NCBI RefSeq assembly: GCF_025465255.1
Contig: NZ_JAODNI010000225.1
Coordinates: 1-43,188, forward strand
Length of the DNA stretch: 43,188 nt
Source: Pseudonocardia sp.
GTDB taxonomy: Bacteria > Actinomycetota > Actinomycetes > Mycobacteriales > Pseudonocardiaceae
Direction of reading: 5' to 3'
Shown here: piece by piece, positions 1-8,499 of the stretch
How the letters are laid out: each line of letters starts with the position of its first letter
Position numbering within the stretch: position 1 is the stretch's first letter
Translations under genes and position numbers: made by a program
The notes under the pieces: generated by a model
The model's database searches: none
What the model saw: the letters and a program-made list of their open reading frames with translations, nothing else
Told to the model about the DNA's origin: nothing

Positions 1-115
1 CGGCCCCGCCGCCACGGCCTCCGCCGCTGCCGCCCCGGCGGCCGCCGGCCCCGCCTCCGGGTCCGCCCCCGCTGCTGTCGCCGCGGTTCCGGTCCGGTCG
101 TTCGTCCGCGCTCAC
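1..115 (-). CDS. rsmB: Probable RsmB 16S rRNA methyltransferase, N-terminal fragment (runs off the window)
   Basis: Only the first 38 codons are in the window. They begin at a GTG with an AAGGGA-like ribosome binding site and encode a Gly/Arg/Ser-rich leader (MSADERPDRNRGDSS then Gly-rich) with no recognisable domain yet. The identification rests on synteny: in actinobacteria priA-def-fmt is usually followed by the gene for the 16S rRNA m5C967 methyltransferase (Sun/Fmu family), often with a low-complexity basic N-terminus. It is on the same strand, 38 bp after fmt, so probably the same operon. The catalytic domain lies outside, so the name is an inference. Confidence 0.5.
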   Translation of the reverse strand, partial: MSADERPDRNRGDSSGGGPGGGAGGRRGGSGGGRGGGA

Positions 116-153
116 GCGGTGTGTCCCTTCGTAGGTCGTGCAGAGGGGGACGC

Positions 154-1086
154 TCAGGCGAGCGTCTCACCCGTCTCGATCCGCATCCCGCGAGCCCAGT
201 CCGCCGCGGGCATCGCGCGCTTCCCGACGGGCCGCACCTCGCCGAGCTCGACGGGCACGGTCGCCGTGCCGGCGAGCACCCGCTTCTTCTCGACGTGCAG
301 GACGCCGGGCTTGAGGTCGAGCTCCCCGGTCCGCACCGGCGTGACCGGCCCGATCCCGAGCCGCGCCTCACGGAAGGTGCACCACGCGCCGGGCTCGGGC
401 GTCACCGCCCGGACCAGCCGATCCAGGGCGACGGCGTTCGCGGACCAGTCCAGCCGCGCGTCGTCGACGGTGATCTTGGGGGCGTGCGAGACGCCGTCCG
501 CCGGCTGCGGGACGGCGCGCAGGGTGCCGTCCTCGATGCCGTCCATGGTCGCCGTGAGCAGCTGCGCCCCGGAGCGCGCGAGCCGCTCCAGCAGCGCGCC
601 CGCGATGTCCCGGGCGCCGATCGGCTCCGTGACGACCCCGTAGGTCGGGCCGGTGTCCAGGCCCTCCTCCAGCAGGAACGTCGTGGCGCCGGTGACGTCG
701 TCGCCGTGCAGGATCGCGGCCTGCACCGGCGCCGCCCCGCGCCAGGCGGGGAGCAGCGAGAAGTGCAGGTTGACCCAGCCGTGCGTGGGAATGTCCAGCG
801 CGACCCGCGGGATCAGCGCCCCGTACGCGACGACGGGCGCGCAGTCCGGCGCCAGCTCCCGCAGCGCGTCGAGGAACTCCGGCTCCTCCGGCCGCCGCGG
901 GGTGAACACCGGGATCCCGGCCTCGGCCGCGAGGGCGCCGACCGGTGAGCGGGCGAGCTTGCGGCCACGCCCGGACGGGGCGTCCGGCCTGGTCAGGACC
1001 CCGACGACCTCGTGCCGTGGCGAGTCGAGCAGCGCCTGCAGCGCGGGTACCGCCGGCGCTGGGGTCCCGGCGAAGAGCAGCCTCAC
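154..1086 (-). CDS. fmt: Methionyl-tRNA formyltransferase
   Basis: 310 aa, the normal length. It formylates the amino group of Met on initiator tRNA using 10-formyl-THF, acting in the cytoplasm. The N-terminus MRLLFAGTPAPAVPALQALL is the typical Rossmann start. The catalytic block VNLHFSLLPAWRGAAPVQ (the HxSLLPxxRG signature) and the following ILHGDDVTGATTFLLEEGLDTGP are intact. A C-terminal OB-like domain covers about residues 205-310. The start is the GTG at 1086, whose GTGA overlaps the def stop codon, so translation is coupled to the deformylase. Def and Fmt act at opposite ends of the formyl-Met cycle, which explains the pairing. Confidence 0.95.
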   Translation of the reverse strand: MRLLFAGTPAPAVPALQALLDSPRHEVVGVLTRPDAPSGRGRKLARSPVGALAAEAGIPVFTPRRPEEPEFLDALRELAPDCAPVVAYGALIPRVALDIPTHGWVNLHFSLLPAWRGAAPVQAAILHGDDVTGATTFLLEEGLDTGPTYGVVTEPIGARDIAGALLERLARSGAQLLTATMDGIEDGTLRAVPQPADGVSHAPKITVDDARLDWSANAVALDRLVRAVTPEPGAWCTFREARLGIGPVTPVRTGELDLKPGVLHVEKKRVLAGTATVPVELGEVRPVGKRAMPAADWARGMRIETGETLA

Positions 1087-1631
1087 CGGGCCTTCCCGAA
1101 CATGGGGTGCGGGCTGGCCTTGACGATCGGCTCCGGCCGGCCGAACCACTCCGCGGCCCGGATCTCGGCCATCGCCAGCTTGCGGGTCTCGACGTCGAGC
1201 CGGTCCACGAACAGCACGCCGTCCAGGTGGTCCGTCTCGTGCTGGATGCAGCGGGCCACCCGCTCGGTGCCCTCGATCGTGACCGGCTCGCCGTGCATGT
1301 CCCAGCCGCGCCCGACGACGGCCAGCTTGCGCCGGCAGTCCCAGCCGAGGCCGGGGATGGACAGGCAGCCCTCGGGGCCGAACTGGTCCTCGTCCCCCAC
1401 CGGCTCCCAGGAGGGGTTGATCAGGTGCCCGGCGGCGCCGTCGACGTCGTAGGTGAAGACCCGCAGGCCCACGCCGATCTGCGGGGCCGCGAGCCCGGCA
1501 CCGCCCTCGTCGTGCATGGTGTCGGTGAGGTCGGCGACCAGCTTGCGCAGCTCGGCGTCGAACGTGGTGACCTCGGTGGCACGGCTGCGCAGCACCGGGT
1601 CTCCGAAGAGCCGGACGGGCTGGACGGACAC
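1083..1631 (-). CDS. def: Peptide deformylase
   Basis: 182 aa. It removes the N-formyl group from nascent proteins and is a metalloenzyme. All three signature motifs are visible: GAGLAAPQIGV (motif 1, GxGLAAxQ), EGCLSIPG (motif 2, EGCLS, with the metal-ligand Cys) and QHETDHLDGVLFVDR (motif 3, HExDH). The start is a GTG at 1631 with GGGAG a few bases upstream. It lies 80 bp after priA and overlaps fmt by four bases. Length and motifs match actinobacterial type I/III deformylases. Confidence 0.96.
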   Translation of the reverse strand: MSVQPVRLFGDPVLRSRATEVTTFDAELRKLVADLTDTMHDEGGAGLAAPQIGVGLRVFTYDVDGAAGHLINPSWEPVGDEDQFGPEGCLSIPGLGWDCRRKLAVVGRGWDMHGEPVTIEGTERVARCIQHETDHLDGVLFVDRLDVETRKLAMAEIRAAEWFGRPEPIVKASPHPMFGKAR

Positions 1632-1711
1632 GGATCTCCCTGGAGCAGTACGGACGGGGACGACCGTCGATTGTGCCACGCGGGTGCCGGGCCTCCCGAG
1701 GCGCCGATCCC

Positions 1712-3763
1712 TCAGCCGATTTCCGAGGGGTCCAGCCGCACGCGCACGGGATCCGGGGCCTTCCGGGACGCCCGCGTGGCCTGTGCCGCCGCGAGGGCGG
1801 CGGCAAGCGCGCGGCCCCCGGTGCGCGGCACCCGGAGCAGCGCGCGTTCCTTGACCTCCTTCCCGTCCTCCCCCGGTCCGGGTTCCACCTCCACCGGTCC
1901 CAGCAGCTCGACGGCCGACGCGACCCGCTCGTCCGCGAGCACCGCCTCGTACACGTCCGCGACCGCCCCGGGGCTGCCCTCGACCGCCGCCATCCGCACC
2001 GCGGGCGGGAACCCGACCTCGGTGCGGGAGGCCAGCTCGTCTGCGGCGAAACCGGCCGGATCCCACCGGACCAGCGCCTGGACCACGGGGATCGCCGAGT
2101 CCGCGACGACGACCACGCGCCCGCCGTCGGTGTGCGGCACGACGAGCCCGGCCGCGCCGAGCCAGCGGCGGAAGGCCTCCTCCATCACGCGCAGGTCCGG
2201 CCGGGACAGCATCGCCCAGCCGTCGAGCAGCAGTGCCGCGCCGTAGCCGCCCTCCGCGGGGGGTTCGGCGCCCGGCGTGGCGACGACGATCTCCGGTTTG
2301 CCGGGCACGGACGCCAGCACCGGCGCTCCCCCGCCGGAGGTCCGCACCGTCGTCCCGGGGAAGGCCCGGCCCAGCTCCTCCGCGGTGCGCCGGGACCCGA
2401 CGACCCCGGCCCGCAGCCGGCGGGATCCGCAGGCGCCGCAGCGGAACGCCGTCTCCGCACGGCCGCACCACCGGCACGTCGGCAGGCCCGGGTCGTGCTC
2501 GGTGCCGCCGCGGGGCAGGCCGAGGGGGCCCGCGCAGTGCCGGCAGCGCGCGGTGTCCCGGCAGGTGGCGCAGGAGAGCCACGGCAGGTAGCCGGACCGC
2601 GGCACCTGCACCAGCACCGGTCTGCCCGCGGTCAGCGCGCCCCGGGCGGCCTCGAACGCGACGCCCGGGACGCGGGCGGCGCGGGCGTTCGGGTCCCGGG
2701 CCAGTTGGGTGTCCGTCTCCCCGATCGCCGTGACGCGGGGCGCGGCCTCGCGCACGGTCGCCCGTTCGGCCACGATCGCCGCCGCCCAGCGGGACTCGAC
2801 GAGCAGGTGCGCCTCCGCCGTCCGCGCGTACCCGCCGATCAGCAGCGCCGCCCCGGCGGCGTGCGCCCGGAGCACCAGCACGTCCCGGACCTGCGGATAC
2901 GGGGAGCGGGGCTCGGAGTGGAGGTCGTCCCCGTCGTCCCAGACCGCGAGCAGGCCGAGATCGGCGACGGGAGCGAAGGACGCCGACCGCGTCCCGACGA
3001 CCACGGGGACCTGGCCGCGCCGGACCGCCAGCCAGCGCCGGTATCGCTCGGCGGGCCCGAGATCCGCGCTGAGCGCCACGACCGCGTCCGCCCCGAGCCG
3101 CCCGACACAGGCCGCGTGCAGGGCGTCGACGTCGCGCTGGTCCGGCAGCACGAGCAGGGCACCGCGGCCCGCGGCGACCGTGGCGGCGGCCGCCTCGGCG
3201 AGGCGCTCCGGCCAGTCCTCCCCCGGCAGGGCCTGCCAGACGGCGTGCGCGGCCCGACCGGCCCGCAGCGCCTCCAGGTAGGCGCCGCCGCGGGTGTAGC
3301 GCTCCCAGCCGGTGTGCGCGGGCACCTCGGGCGGGACGATCTCGCGGGGCTTCGGTTCCTCGGCCTCGACGCGGGCGTGCCGGCCGGGGATCGCGAGGCG
3401 CAGGACGTCCGCCATCACCCCGGCGTAGCGGTCCGCGACCGTCCGGCACAACGTCGCGACCTCGGGGGTGAGGACGGGCTCGGCGGAGACGACCTTCTCG
3501 ATCCAGGCCAGCTTCCCCACGTGCGCGGTCTCGTCCACGCGCTCGAGGAGATAGCCGTCGACGAGCCGGCCGGCGAAGCGGACGCGCACCCGCACGCCCG
3601 GCGCCGCCTGCTCGTCCAGCTGGGCGGGGACGCGATAGTCGAAGGGCCGGTCCAGGTGCGCCAACGGCACGTCGACGGCGACCCGCGCCACCGAGAGCGC
3701 GGGCGCCGCCTGCCACTCCCCGCGGGCACCACCGCCCTTCGGGACCGACCTGGACGTCGTCAC
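1712..3763 (-). CDS. priA: PriA-like primosomal protein N', helicase motifs degenerate
   Basis: 683 aa. By family it is a replication-restart protein that binds fork DNA. The N-terminal DNA-binding domain is clear (VAVDVPLAHLDRPFDYRVPA), and a Cys-rich zinc region is present (CATCRDTARCRHC ... CRWCGRAETAFRCGACGSRR, about residues 390-450). The helicase core is altered. Where canonical PriA has the Walker A GxTGSGKT there is ALPGEDWPERLAEA, and the DEEH Walker B box reads VWDDGDDL. This matches the known actinobacterial state in which PriA is annotated as putative N' without ATPase motifs. It probably acts as a DNA-binding or scaffold protein, not a translocase. The start is a GTG; the next gene downstream is def. 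Confidence 0.92.
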   Translation of the reverse strand: MTTSRSVPKGGGARGEWQAAPALSVARVAVDVPLAHLDRPFDYRVPAQLDEQAAPGVRVRVRFAGRLVDGYLLERVDETAHVGKLAWIEKVVSAEPVLTPEVATLCRTVADRYAGVMADVLRLAIPGRHARVEAEEPKPREIVPPEVPAHTGWERYTRGGAYLEALRAGRAAHAVWQALPGEDWPERLAEAAAATVAAGRGALLVLPDQRDVDALHAACVGRLGADAVVALSADLGPAERYRRWLAVRRGQVPVVVGTRSASFAPVADLGLLAVWDDGDDLHSEPRSPYPQVRDVLVLRAHAAGAALLIGGYARTAEAHLLVESRWAAAIVAERATVREAAPRVTAIGETDTQLARDPNARAARVPGVAFEAARGALTAGRPVLVQVPRSGYLPWLSCATCRDTARCRHCAGPLGLPRGGTEHDPGLPTCRWCGRAETAFRCGACGSRRLRAGVVGSRRTAEELGRAFPGTTVRTSGGGAPVLASVPGKPEIVVATPGAEPPAEGGYGAALLLDGWAMLSRPDLRVMEEAFRRWLGAAGLVVPHTDGGRVVVVADSAIPVVQALVRWDPAGFAADELASRTEVGFPPAVRMAAVEGSPGAVADVYEAVLADERVASAVELLGPVEVEPGPGEDGKEVKERALLRVPRTGGRALAAALAAAQATRASRKAPDPVRVRLDPSEIG

Positions 3764-3831
3764 GCTCTCGTCCTACCAGTCCGCACCGACACTCCCCCGA
3801 GCCCCGTGGCCGGGGTGGTCAAAGGTAGGGG

Positions 3832-5034
3832 TCAGGCGCCGGCGGCGGACTTCAGGTCGGCGGCGCGGGAGGTGTCCTCCCACGGCAGCGTGATGTCCCG
3901 GCGGCCGAAGTGGCCGTAGGCCGCGGTCGGCGCGTAGATCGGGCGCAGCAGGTCCAGGTCCCGGATGATCGCGGCCGGGCGCAGGTCGAAGACCTCGGTG
4001 ATCGCGGTCTGGATCTTGGCCGGGTCCACGTGCTCGGTGCCGAAGGTCTCGACGAACAGGCCGACGGGGGCAGCCTTGCCGATCGCGTACGCGACCTGGA
4101 CCTCGATGCGCTCGGCCAGGCCGGCGGCGACGGCGGTCTTGGCGACCCACCGCATCGCGTAGGCGGCGGAGCGGTCGACCTTCGACGGGTCCTTGCCGGA
4201 GAACGCGCCGCCACCGTGCCGGGCGAAGCCGCCGTAGGTGTCGACGATGATCTTGCGGCCGGTGAGGCCGGCGTCGCCCATCGGGCCGCCGACGACGAAG
4301 CGGCCGGTCGGGTTGACCAGCAGGCGCATGTCCGAGGTGTCGATGCCCAGGCCCGCGACCTCGGGCTTCACGACCATCTCGAGCAGGTCCGGGGACAGCA
4401 TGCCGTCCAGGTCCACGTCCGCCGCGTGCTGCGACGACACCACGACGGTGTCCAGGCGGACCGCCTTGTCCCCGTCGTACTCGATGGTGACCTGGGTCTT
4501 GCCGTCCGGACGCAGGTACGGCAGCACGCCGGTCTTGCGGACCTCGGTGAGCCTGCGGGCGAGCCGGTGCGCGAGCGCGATCGGCAGCGGCATCAGCTCG
4601 TCGGTGTCCGTGTTCGCGTAGCCGAACATCAGGCCCTGGTCACCGGCACCCTGGCGGGCGATCTCGTCCTCGCTGAGCTCGACCCGGCTCTCGTAGGCGG
4701 TGTCCACGCCCTGCGCGATGTCCGCGGACTGCGCCCCGATCGCGACGTTCACGCCGCAGGAGTTGCCGTCGAAGCCCTTGGCCGACGAGTCGTAGCCGAT
4801 CTCGAGGATCTTCTCCCGCACCAGGGTGGGGATGTCCGCGTACGCGGACGTCGTCACCTCACCGGCGACGTGGACCTGACCGGTGGTGACCATGGTCTCC
4901 ACCGCGACCCGACTCCGGGGGTCCTGCGCCAGCAGGGCGTCCAGCACGGAGTCGCTGATGGCGTCGCACATCTTGTCCGGGTGACCCTCGGTCACAGACT
5001 CGCTGGTGAACAACCGCCGACCCACGTTCGACAC
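3832..5034 (-). CDS. metK: S-adenosylmethionine synthetase
   Basis: 400 aa, full length. It makes SAM from methionine and ATP. Signatures seen are the N-terminal SVTEGHPDKMCDAISDSVLD (His and Asp of the active site), GAGDQGLMFGYA, and the P-loop-like GGGAFSGKDPSKVDRSAAY with the catalytic Lys. The start is a GTG at 5034. No convincing SAM riboswitch could be drawn in the 290 bp upstream. It is followed 68 bp later by priA, on the same strand. Confidence 0.97.
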   Translation of the reverse strand: MSNVGRRLFTSESVTEGHPDKMCDAISDSVLDALLAQDPRSRVAVETMVTTGQVHVAGEVTTSAYADIPTLVREKILEIGYDSSAKGFDGNSCGVNVAIGAQSADIAQGVDTAYESRVELSEDEIARQGAGDQGLMFGYANTDTDELMPLPIALAHRLARRLTEVRKTGVLPYLRPDGKTQVTIEYDGDKAVRLDTVVVSSQHAADVDLDGMLSPDLLEMVVKPEVAGLGIDTSDMRLLVNPTGRFVVGGPMGDAGLTGRKIIVDTYGGFARHGGGAFSGKDPSKVDRSAAYAMRWVAKTAVAAGLAERIEVQVAYAIGKAAPVGLFVETFGTEHVDPAKIQTAITEVFDLRPAAIIRDLDLLRPIYAPTAAYGHFGRRDITLPWEDTSRAADLKSAAGA

Positions 5035-5326
5035 GCAGTGCTCCGTCCGCTCTCGGATCCCACGGCCGGCTCGGCGCGAGGGACGTCCCCGGGTGATTGC
5101 TGACTTCCGAGACTAGTCGACCAGCAGGTTCGGTCCGTTAGCACGGTGGCGCCGGACCGCATTCTCACGCTCCGTGACGGATTGGAGCGACGCACCGTGT
5201 CGCGTCACCGCTTCGGCTGACATTCGCCAGGATTGCGAATCGGTCACGGAACGACTCGTTGGGCCCCATGACGTCCCGCTCACCGCGAGGACCCGAAGAG
5301 AGACGTTCCCCACGGAGGTAGCACCC
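5035..5326. promoter_or_regulatory. Divergent intergenic region between metK and the SH3 protein gene
   Basis: About 290 bp separates the two divergent genes, so it must hold a promoter for each. I see short inverted repeats (CGGTCCG near 5131 with CGGACCG near 5153; ATTCGC 5222-5227 with GCGAAT 5235-5240) but no well-formed -35/-10 pair and no recognisable riboswitch. A GGAGGT ribosome binding site at 5314-5319 serves the plus-strand gene. Confidence 0.4.
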
Positions 5327-5800
5327 ATGACGACGTTGCAACGACCTGGCCGCGCGGCCGCGGTGGTCGGCGGGATGGTCGCGGTCGGCGCGGCCACGAT
5401 GATGGCCCTGCTGTCCGGCACCGCATCGGCCGCCACCGCCGGTACCTGCACCGACAACGTGAACGTCCGCTCCGAGCCGAGCACCACCTCCGAGATCGTG
5501 GCGGTCTGCGACCGCGGCACGACGGTGCAGATGGGCCAGACCCAGAACGGGTTCGTCAAGCTGGAGAACCTCGACGGCTGGGCGTCCGCGGAGTACGTCA
5601 AGGCCAACGCGGACGAGGGCACGACCTCGTCCGGCACGGACCGACGCACGCCGTCCACCACCACCAAGCCCGCCCCGGCCGCCGCCGGGGACGAGGACAC
5701 CGCCGCGACGGCGACGACCACGGCGAAGCCGAGCAACACCGCCGGGGACGAGTCCGGCGCCCCGGCCGAGGAGCCGCAGCCGCGCGGTCTGCTGGGCTGA
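5327..5800 (+). CDS. Secreted SH3-domain protein with low-complexity tail
   Basis: 157 aa. It starts at an ATG eight bases after a perfect GGAGGT. Residues 1-35 form a signal peptide (basic RPGR, hydrophobic VVGGMVAVGAATMMALL, cleavage after TASA). Residues about 38-93 are a bacterial SH3 domain of the SH3b type (CTDNVNVRSEPSTTSEIVAV ... GFVKLENLDGWASAEYV, with the NVRSEPS signature and GWASAEYV ending). The rest is a Thr/Ala/Asp/Pro-rich tail with no domain. SH3b domains often bind peptidoglycan, so an exported envelope protein is likely, but no catalytic domain is present. It is a single-gene unit closed by a strong hairpin. Confidence 0.85.
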   Translation: MTTLQRPGRAAAVVGGMVAVGAATMMALLSGTASAATAGTCTDNVNVRSEPSTTSEIVAVCDRGTTVQMGQTQNGFVKLENLDGWASAEYVKANADEGTTSSGTDRRTPSTTTKPAPAAAGDEDTAATATTTAKPSNTAGDESGAPAEEPQPRGLLG

Positions 5801-5893
5801 TCGCCGCGCACGCGGGACGCCCCGTGGGGCGCGGACCGCTCCGGGTTCCCCGAGACCCGTCGAGCGCCGGTCCCACGGAGTGAGGAAAGAAGC

Positions 5894-5925
5894 GAGGGGG
5901 ACGTGCCACCCGGCACGTCCCCCTC
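5894..5925. terminator. Perfect 14-bp hairpin between convergent genes
   Basis: GAGGGGGACGTGCC (5894-5907), loop ACCC, then the exact complement (5912-5925) followed by GTGTTT. It sits between the stop of the SH3 gene and the stop of coaBC, which converge, so it probably terminates transcription from both sides. Confidence 0.85.
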
Positions 5926-5932
5926 GTGTTTC

Positions 5933-7150
5933 CTAGAGCCGTTCGGCGACGGCGTCCCAGACGCGGGAGGCGAGCAGCGCCTTGGAGCCGTTCGCCAGCT
6001 CCGTCTCGCCGCCGTCCGCGCCGAGCAGCCAGCCCGCGTTGTCCGGGACCTCGAAGGCCTTGCCCTCCCCGACCGCGTTGACGACGAGCAGGTCGCAGCC
6101 CTTGCGGGCGAGCTTCTGCCGGCCGAACTCCAGGGCGTCCGTGTGCTCGTCGCCCGTCTCCGCGGCGAACCCGACGACCAGCTGCCCGGGTTTCCGCGCC
6201 CCGACGAGCTCGACGAGGATGTCCGGGTTCGTGGTGAGCCGCACCGGCTCGGGCTCGTTCCCGCCCTTCTTGATCTTGTGGGCGGCCAGCGACACGGGGC
6301 GGAAGTCCGCCACGGCGGCCGCCATCACCACGGCGTCCGCGTCCGCGACGGCGGTGTGCATCGCGTCCCGCATCTCCAGGGCGGACCCGACCTTCACCAC
6401 GTCCACGGCGGCGGGGTCCGCCAGGTCCGCGGTGTGCCCGGCGACGAGCGTCACCCGCGCCCCGCGCTGCGCGGCGACCCGGGCGAGCGCATACCCCTGC
6501 CGGCCCGACGAACGGTTGCCGAGGTACCGGACGGGGTCCAGCGGCTCCCGGGTCCCGCCCGCGGAGACGACGACCCGGCGTCCCTCGAGGTCCCGGGGCA
6601 GCGCGTCCGGCCGTTCGAGCAGGAGCCGGGCGAACTCCGCGATCTCCGCGGGGTCCGGCAGGCGGCCGGGACCGGTGTCCTTGCCGGTGAGCCGCCCGGA
6701 GGCGGGTTCGAGCACGACGACGCCGCGGGAGCGCAGCAGCGCCACGTTGTCCCGGGTGGCAGGGTGCTCCCACATCTCGGTGTGCATCGCCGGGGCGAAG
6801 AGCACCGGGCACCGCGCCGTGAGCAGCGAGCCGGTGAGCAGGTCGTCCGCCCGGCCCTGGACCGCGCGGGCCAGGAGGTCCGCGGTGGCCGGGGCGACGA
6901 CGACGAGGTCCGCCTCCTGGCCGAGCTTCACGTGCTGGACCGACGGGACGTCGCTGAACACGCCGACGTTCACCGGCTGCCCGGACAGCGCCTCGAAGGT
7001 CGCGGCCCCGACGAAGTTGAGCGCGGAGGCCGTCGGCAGGACCCGGACCGAATGACCGGTCTCGGTGAGCCTGCGCAACAGCTCCGCGCTCTTGTAGGCC
7101 GCGATCCCGCCGGCCACTCCCAGCAGGACCTTGGGCCCGGCTGCGTTCAT
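5933..7150 (-). CDS. coaBC: Bifunctional CoaBC (PPC synthetase / PPC decarboxylase)
   Basis: 405 aa. It joins cysteine to 4'-phosphopantothenate and decarboxylates the product in CoA synthesis. The N-terminal flavoprotein CoaC domain (about 1-185) shows GVAGGIAAYKSAELLRRL, the catalytic His in SVQHVKLG, and APATADLLA (PASANT-type motif). The flap reads GRLTGKDTGPGRLP with no Cys at the place of the E. coli flap Cys; I recall a similar sequence in mycobacterial CoaBC. The CoaB domain (about 190-405) shows VVVSAGGTREPLDPVRYLGN, MAAAVADFRP and the Lys-rich KIKKGG. The start is an ATG five bases after the rpoZ stop. Confidence 0.95.
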   Translation of the reverse strand: MNAAGPKVLLGVAGGIAAYKSAELLRRLTETGHSVRVLPTASALNFVGAATFEALSGQPVNVGVFSDVPSVQHVKLGQEADLVVVAPATADLLARAVQGRADDLLTGSLLTARCPVLFAPAMHTEMWEHPATRDNVALLRSRGVVVLEPASGRLTGKDTGPGRLPDPAEIAEFARLLLERPDALPRDLEGRRVVVSAGGTREPLDPVRYLGNRSSGRQGYALARVAAQRGARVTLVAGHTADLADPAAVDVVKVGSALEMRDAMHTAVADADAVVMAAAVADFRPVSLAAHKIKKGGNEPEPVRLTTNPDILVELVGARKPGQLVVGFAAETGDEHTDALEFGRQKLARKGCDLLVVNAVGEGKAFEVPDNAGWLLGADGGETELANGSKALLASRVWDAVAERL

Positions 7151-7155
7151 GAGGA

Positions 7156-7437
7156 CTACTGCTCGCCCTCGGTGTGCTCCAGCAGGCCCGCCTGGATCTC
7201 GCGCATGGCGATCGAGAGGGGCTTCTCCCGCGGGCCCGGCTCGACCAGCGGCCCGACGTACTCGAGCAGGCCCTCGCCGAGCTGCGAGTAGTAGTCGTTG
7301 ATCTGCCGTGCGCGCTTGGCGGCGTAGATCACCAGCGCGTACTTGGAACTGACCTTGTCCAGCAGGTCGTCGATGGGCGGGTTGGTGATGCCCTCGGGGA
7401 TAGATCCGGCGACCGCGCCGGTCAGCGGCATGCTCAC
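7156..7437 (-). CDS. rpoZ: RNA polymerase omega subunit
   Basis: 93 aa, the usual size. Omega helps assemble and stabilise beta'. Conserved features are GITNPPIDDLLDKVSSKYALV, AAKRARQINDYY (the RARQI motif) and the acidic end LLEHTEGEQ. The start used is GTG at 7437, eight bases after GGAG; an in-frame ATG two codons on is an alternative. It lies between gmk and coaBC, the standard actinobacterial arrangement. Confidence 0.95.
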   Translation of the reverse strand: MSMPLTGAVAGSIPEGITNPPIDDLLDKVSSKYALVIYAAKRARQINDYYSQLGEGLLEYVGPLVEPGPREKPLSIAMREIQAGLLEHTEGEQ

Positions 7438-7504
7438 TCAGGTACTCCAGTACAGGGTTCGGGGTCCCGCAGTTCGTCGGTGCGGCTCCGGGCCGGCCAG
7501 TACG

Positions 7505-7561
7505 TCAGGGCGTACCAGGGGCTTCAGGGCGTACCAGGTACTCCAGGACGTACTAGGCGCC
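7505..7561. repeat. Three imperfect 19-bp tandem repeats between gmk and rpoZ
   Basis: The units at 7505-7523 and 7524-7542 start with the same TCAGGGCGTACCAGG, and a third, more diverged copy runs 7543-7561 into the last codons of gmk. A related TCAGGTACTCCAGTACAGG lies at 7437-7455. In mRNA sense the repeats lie directly between the gmk stop and the rpoZ ribosome binding site. Confidence 0.7.
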
Positions 7562-8188
7562 GGCGGTCACGCCGCGGTCGACACTGCGATCCACCAGCAA
7601 CTCTACCAACCGCTCGACGGCGGCGTTCACCTCGTCGTTGACCACGGCCACGTCGAACTCGTCGCGAGCCGCCATCTCCTCGACGGCGGTGCGCAGCCGG
7701 CGTTCGCGCTGCTCGACCGACTCGGTGCCCCGGTTCGTGAGCCGGCGGACCAGCTCCTCGAACGACGGGGGCTCCAGGAACACGGTGGTCGACTCCGGCA
7801 TGACGCGCTTGACCTCGCGCGCGCCCTGCAGGTCCACCTCCACGAGCACCGGCCGCCCGAGGGCCAGCGCGTGCTCGACGGGTTCGCGCGGGGTGCCCGA
7901 CCGTTGCAGGCCGCCGTGCACCTCCGCCCACTCCAGCAGCTCGCCGCGCCCGATCAGCGCGTCGAACTCCGCCGGGGTGACGAAGTGGTAGTCCCGGCCC
8001 TCAACCTCGCCCACGCGCGGGGCACGGGTGGTGGCCGAGACGCTGAAGTGGAGCTCGGGGAGCACCTCGCGGAGCCGCTCGACCACCTTGCTCTTGCCCA
8101 CCCCGGACGGGCCGGCCAGCACGAGCAGCCGGCCGCGGCCGCGATGGCGCGGGGCCGGGGTCGTTCCCCGGCCGCCGCTCATCGTCAC
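7553..8188 (-). CDS. gmk: Guanylate kinase
   Basis: 211 aa. It phosphorylates GMP to GDP. The P-loop LLVLAGPSGVGKSKVVERL is near residues 21-39. GMP-binding residues lie in FSVSATTRAPRVGEVEGRDY, and the lid and later motifs in VEVDLQGAREVK and RLTNRGTESVEQRERRL. The start is a GTG at 8188, which overlaps the mihF stop by four bases; an ATG two codons later is possible. The N-terminal 20 residues are a Gly/Arg-rich extension. Confidence 0.95.
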   Translation of the reverse strand: MTMSGGRGTTPAPRHRGRGRLLVLAGPSGVGKSKVVERLREVLPELHFSVSATTRAPRVGEVEGRDYHFVTPAEFDALIGRGELLEWAEVHGGLQRSGTPREPVEHALALGRPVLVEVDLQGAREVKRVMPESTTVFLEPPSFEELVRRLTNRGTESVEQRERRLRTAVEEMAARDEFDVAVVNDEVNAAVERLVELLVDRSVDRGVTAGA

Positions 8189-8499
8189 GCCTCGAAGTCG
8201 GCGAGCAGAGCCTTGCGCTGCCGCTCACCGAGGCCGCGAAGACGCCGGCTCGGGGCGATCTCCAGGCGCTCCATGATCTGGGCGGCGCGAACCTTGCCGA
8301 CGCCCGGCATGGCCTCGAGCAGCGCCGAGACCTTCATCTTGCCCAGGATCTCGTCGGTGTCCGACTGCTTCAGCACCTCGCCGATCGTCGTACCACCGCG
8401 CTTGAGCCGGTCCTTCAGCTCTGCCCGGACCCGGCGGGCGGCCGCGGCCTTCTCCAACGCGGCAGCACGCTGTTCCTCGGTCAGCTGGGGAAGGGCCAC
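8185..8499 (-). CDS. mihF: Actinobacterial integration host factor (mIHF)
   Basis: 104 aa. It is a nucleoid-associated protein that binds and bends DNA, unrelated in fold to enteric IHF. The sequence MALPQLTEEQRAAALEKAAA ... GVGKVRAAQIMERLEIAPSR shows the helix-two-turn-helix (H2TH) region (PGVGKVRAAQIMERL) near residues 65-80. The start is a GTG with CGGAGGACGACC before it. It heads mihF-gmk-rpoZ-coaBC, the conserved order in this phylum. Confidence 0.95.
   Translation of the reverse strand: MALPQLTEEQRAAALEKAAAARRVRAELKDRLKRGGTTIGEVLKQSDTDEILGKMKVSALLEAMPGVGKVRAAQIMERLEIAPSRRLRGLGERQRKALLADFEA

Noticed and set aside
5035..5160. A SAM riboswitch upstream of metK
   Set aside because: I looked for the conserved core of SAM-I/SAM-IV on the minus strand and found none.
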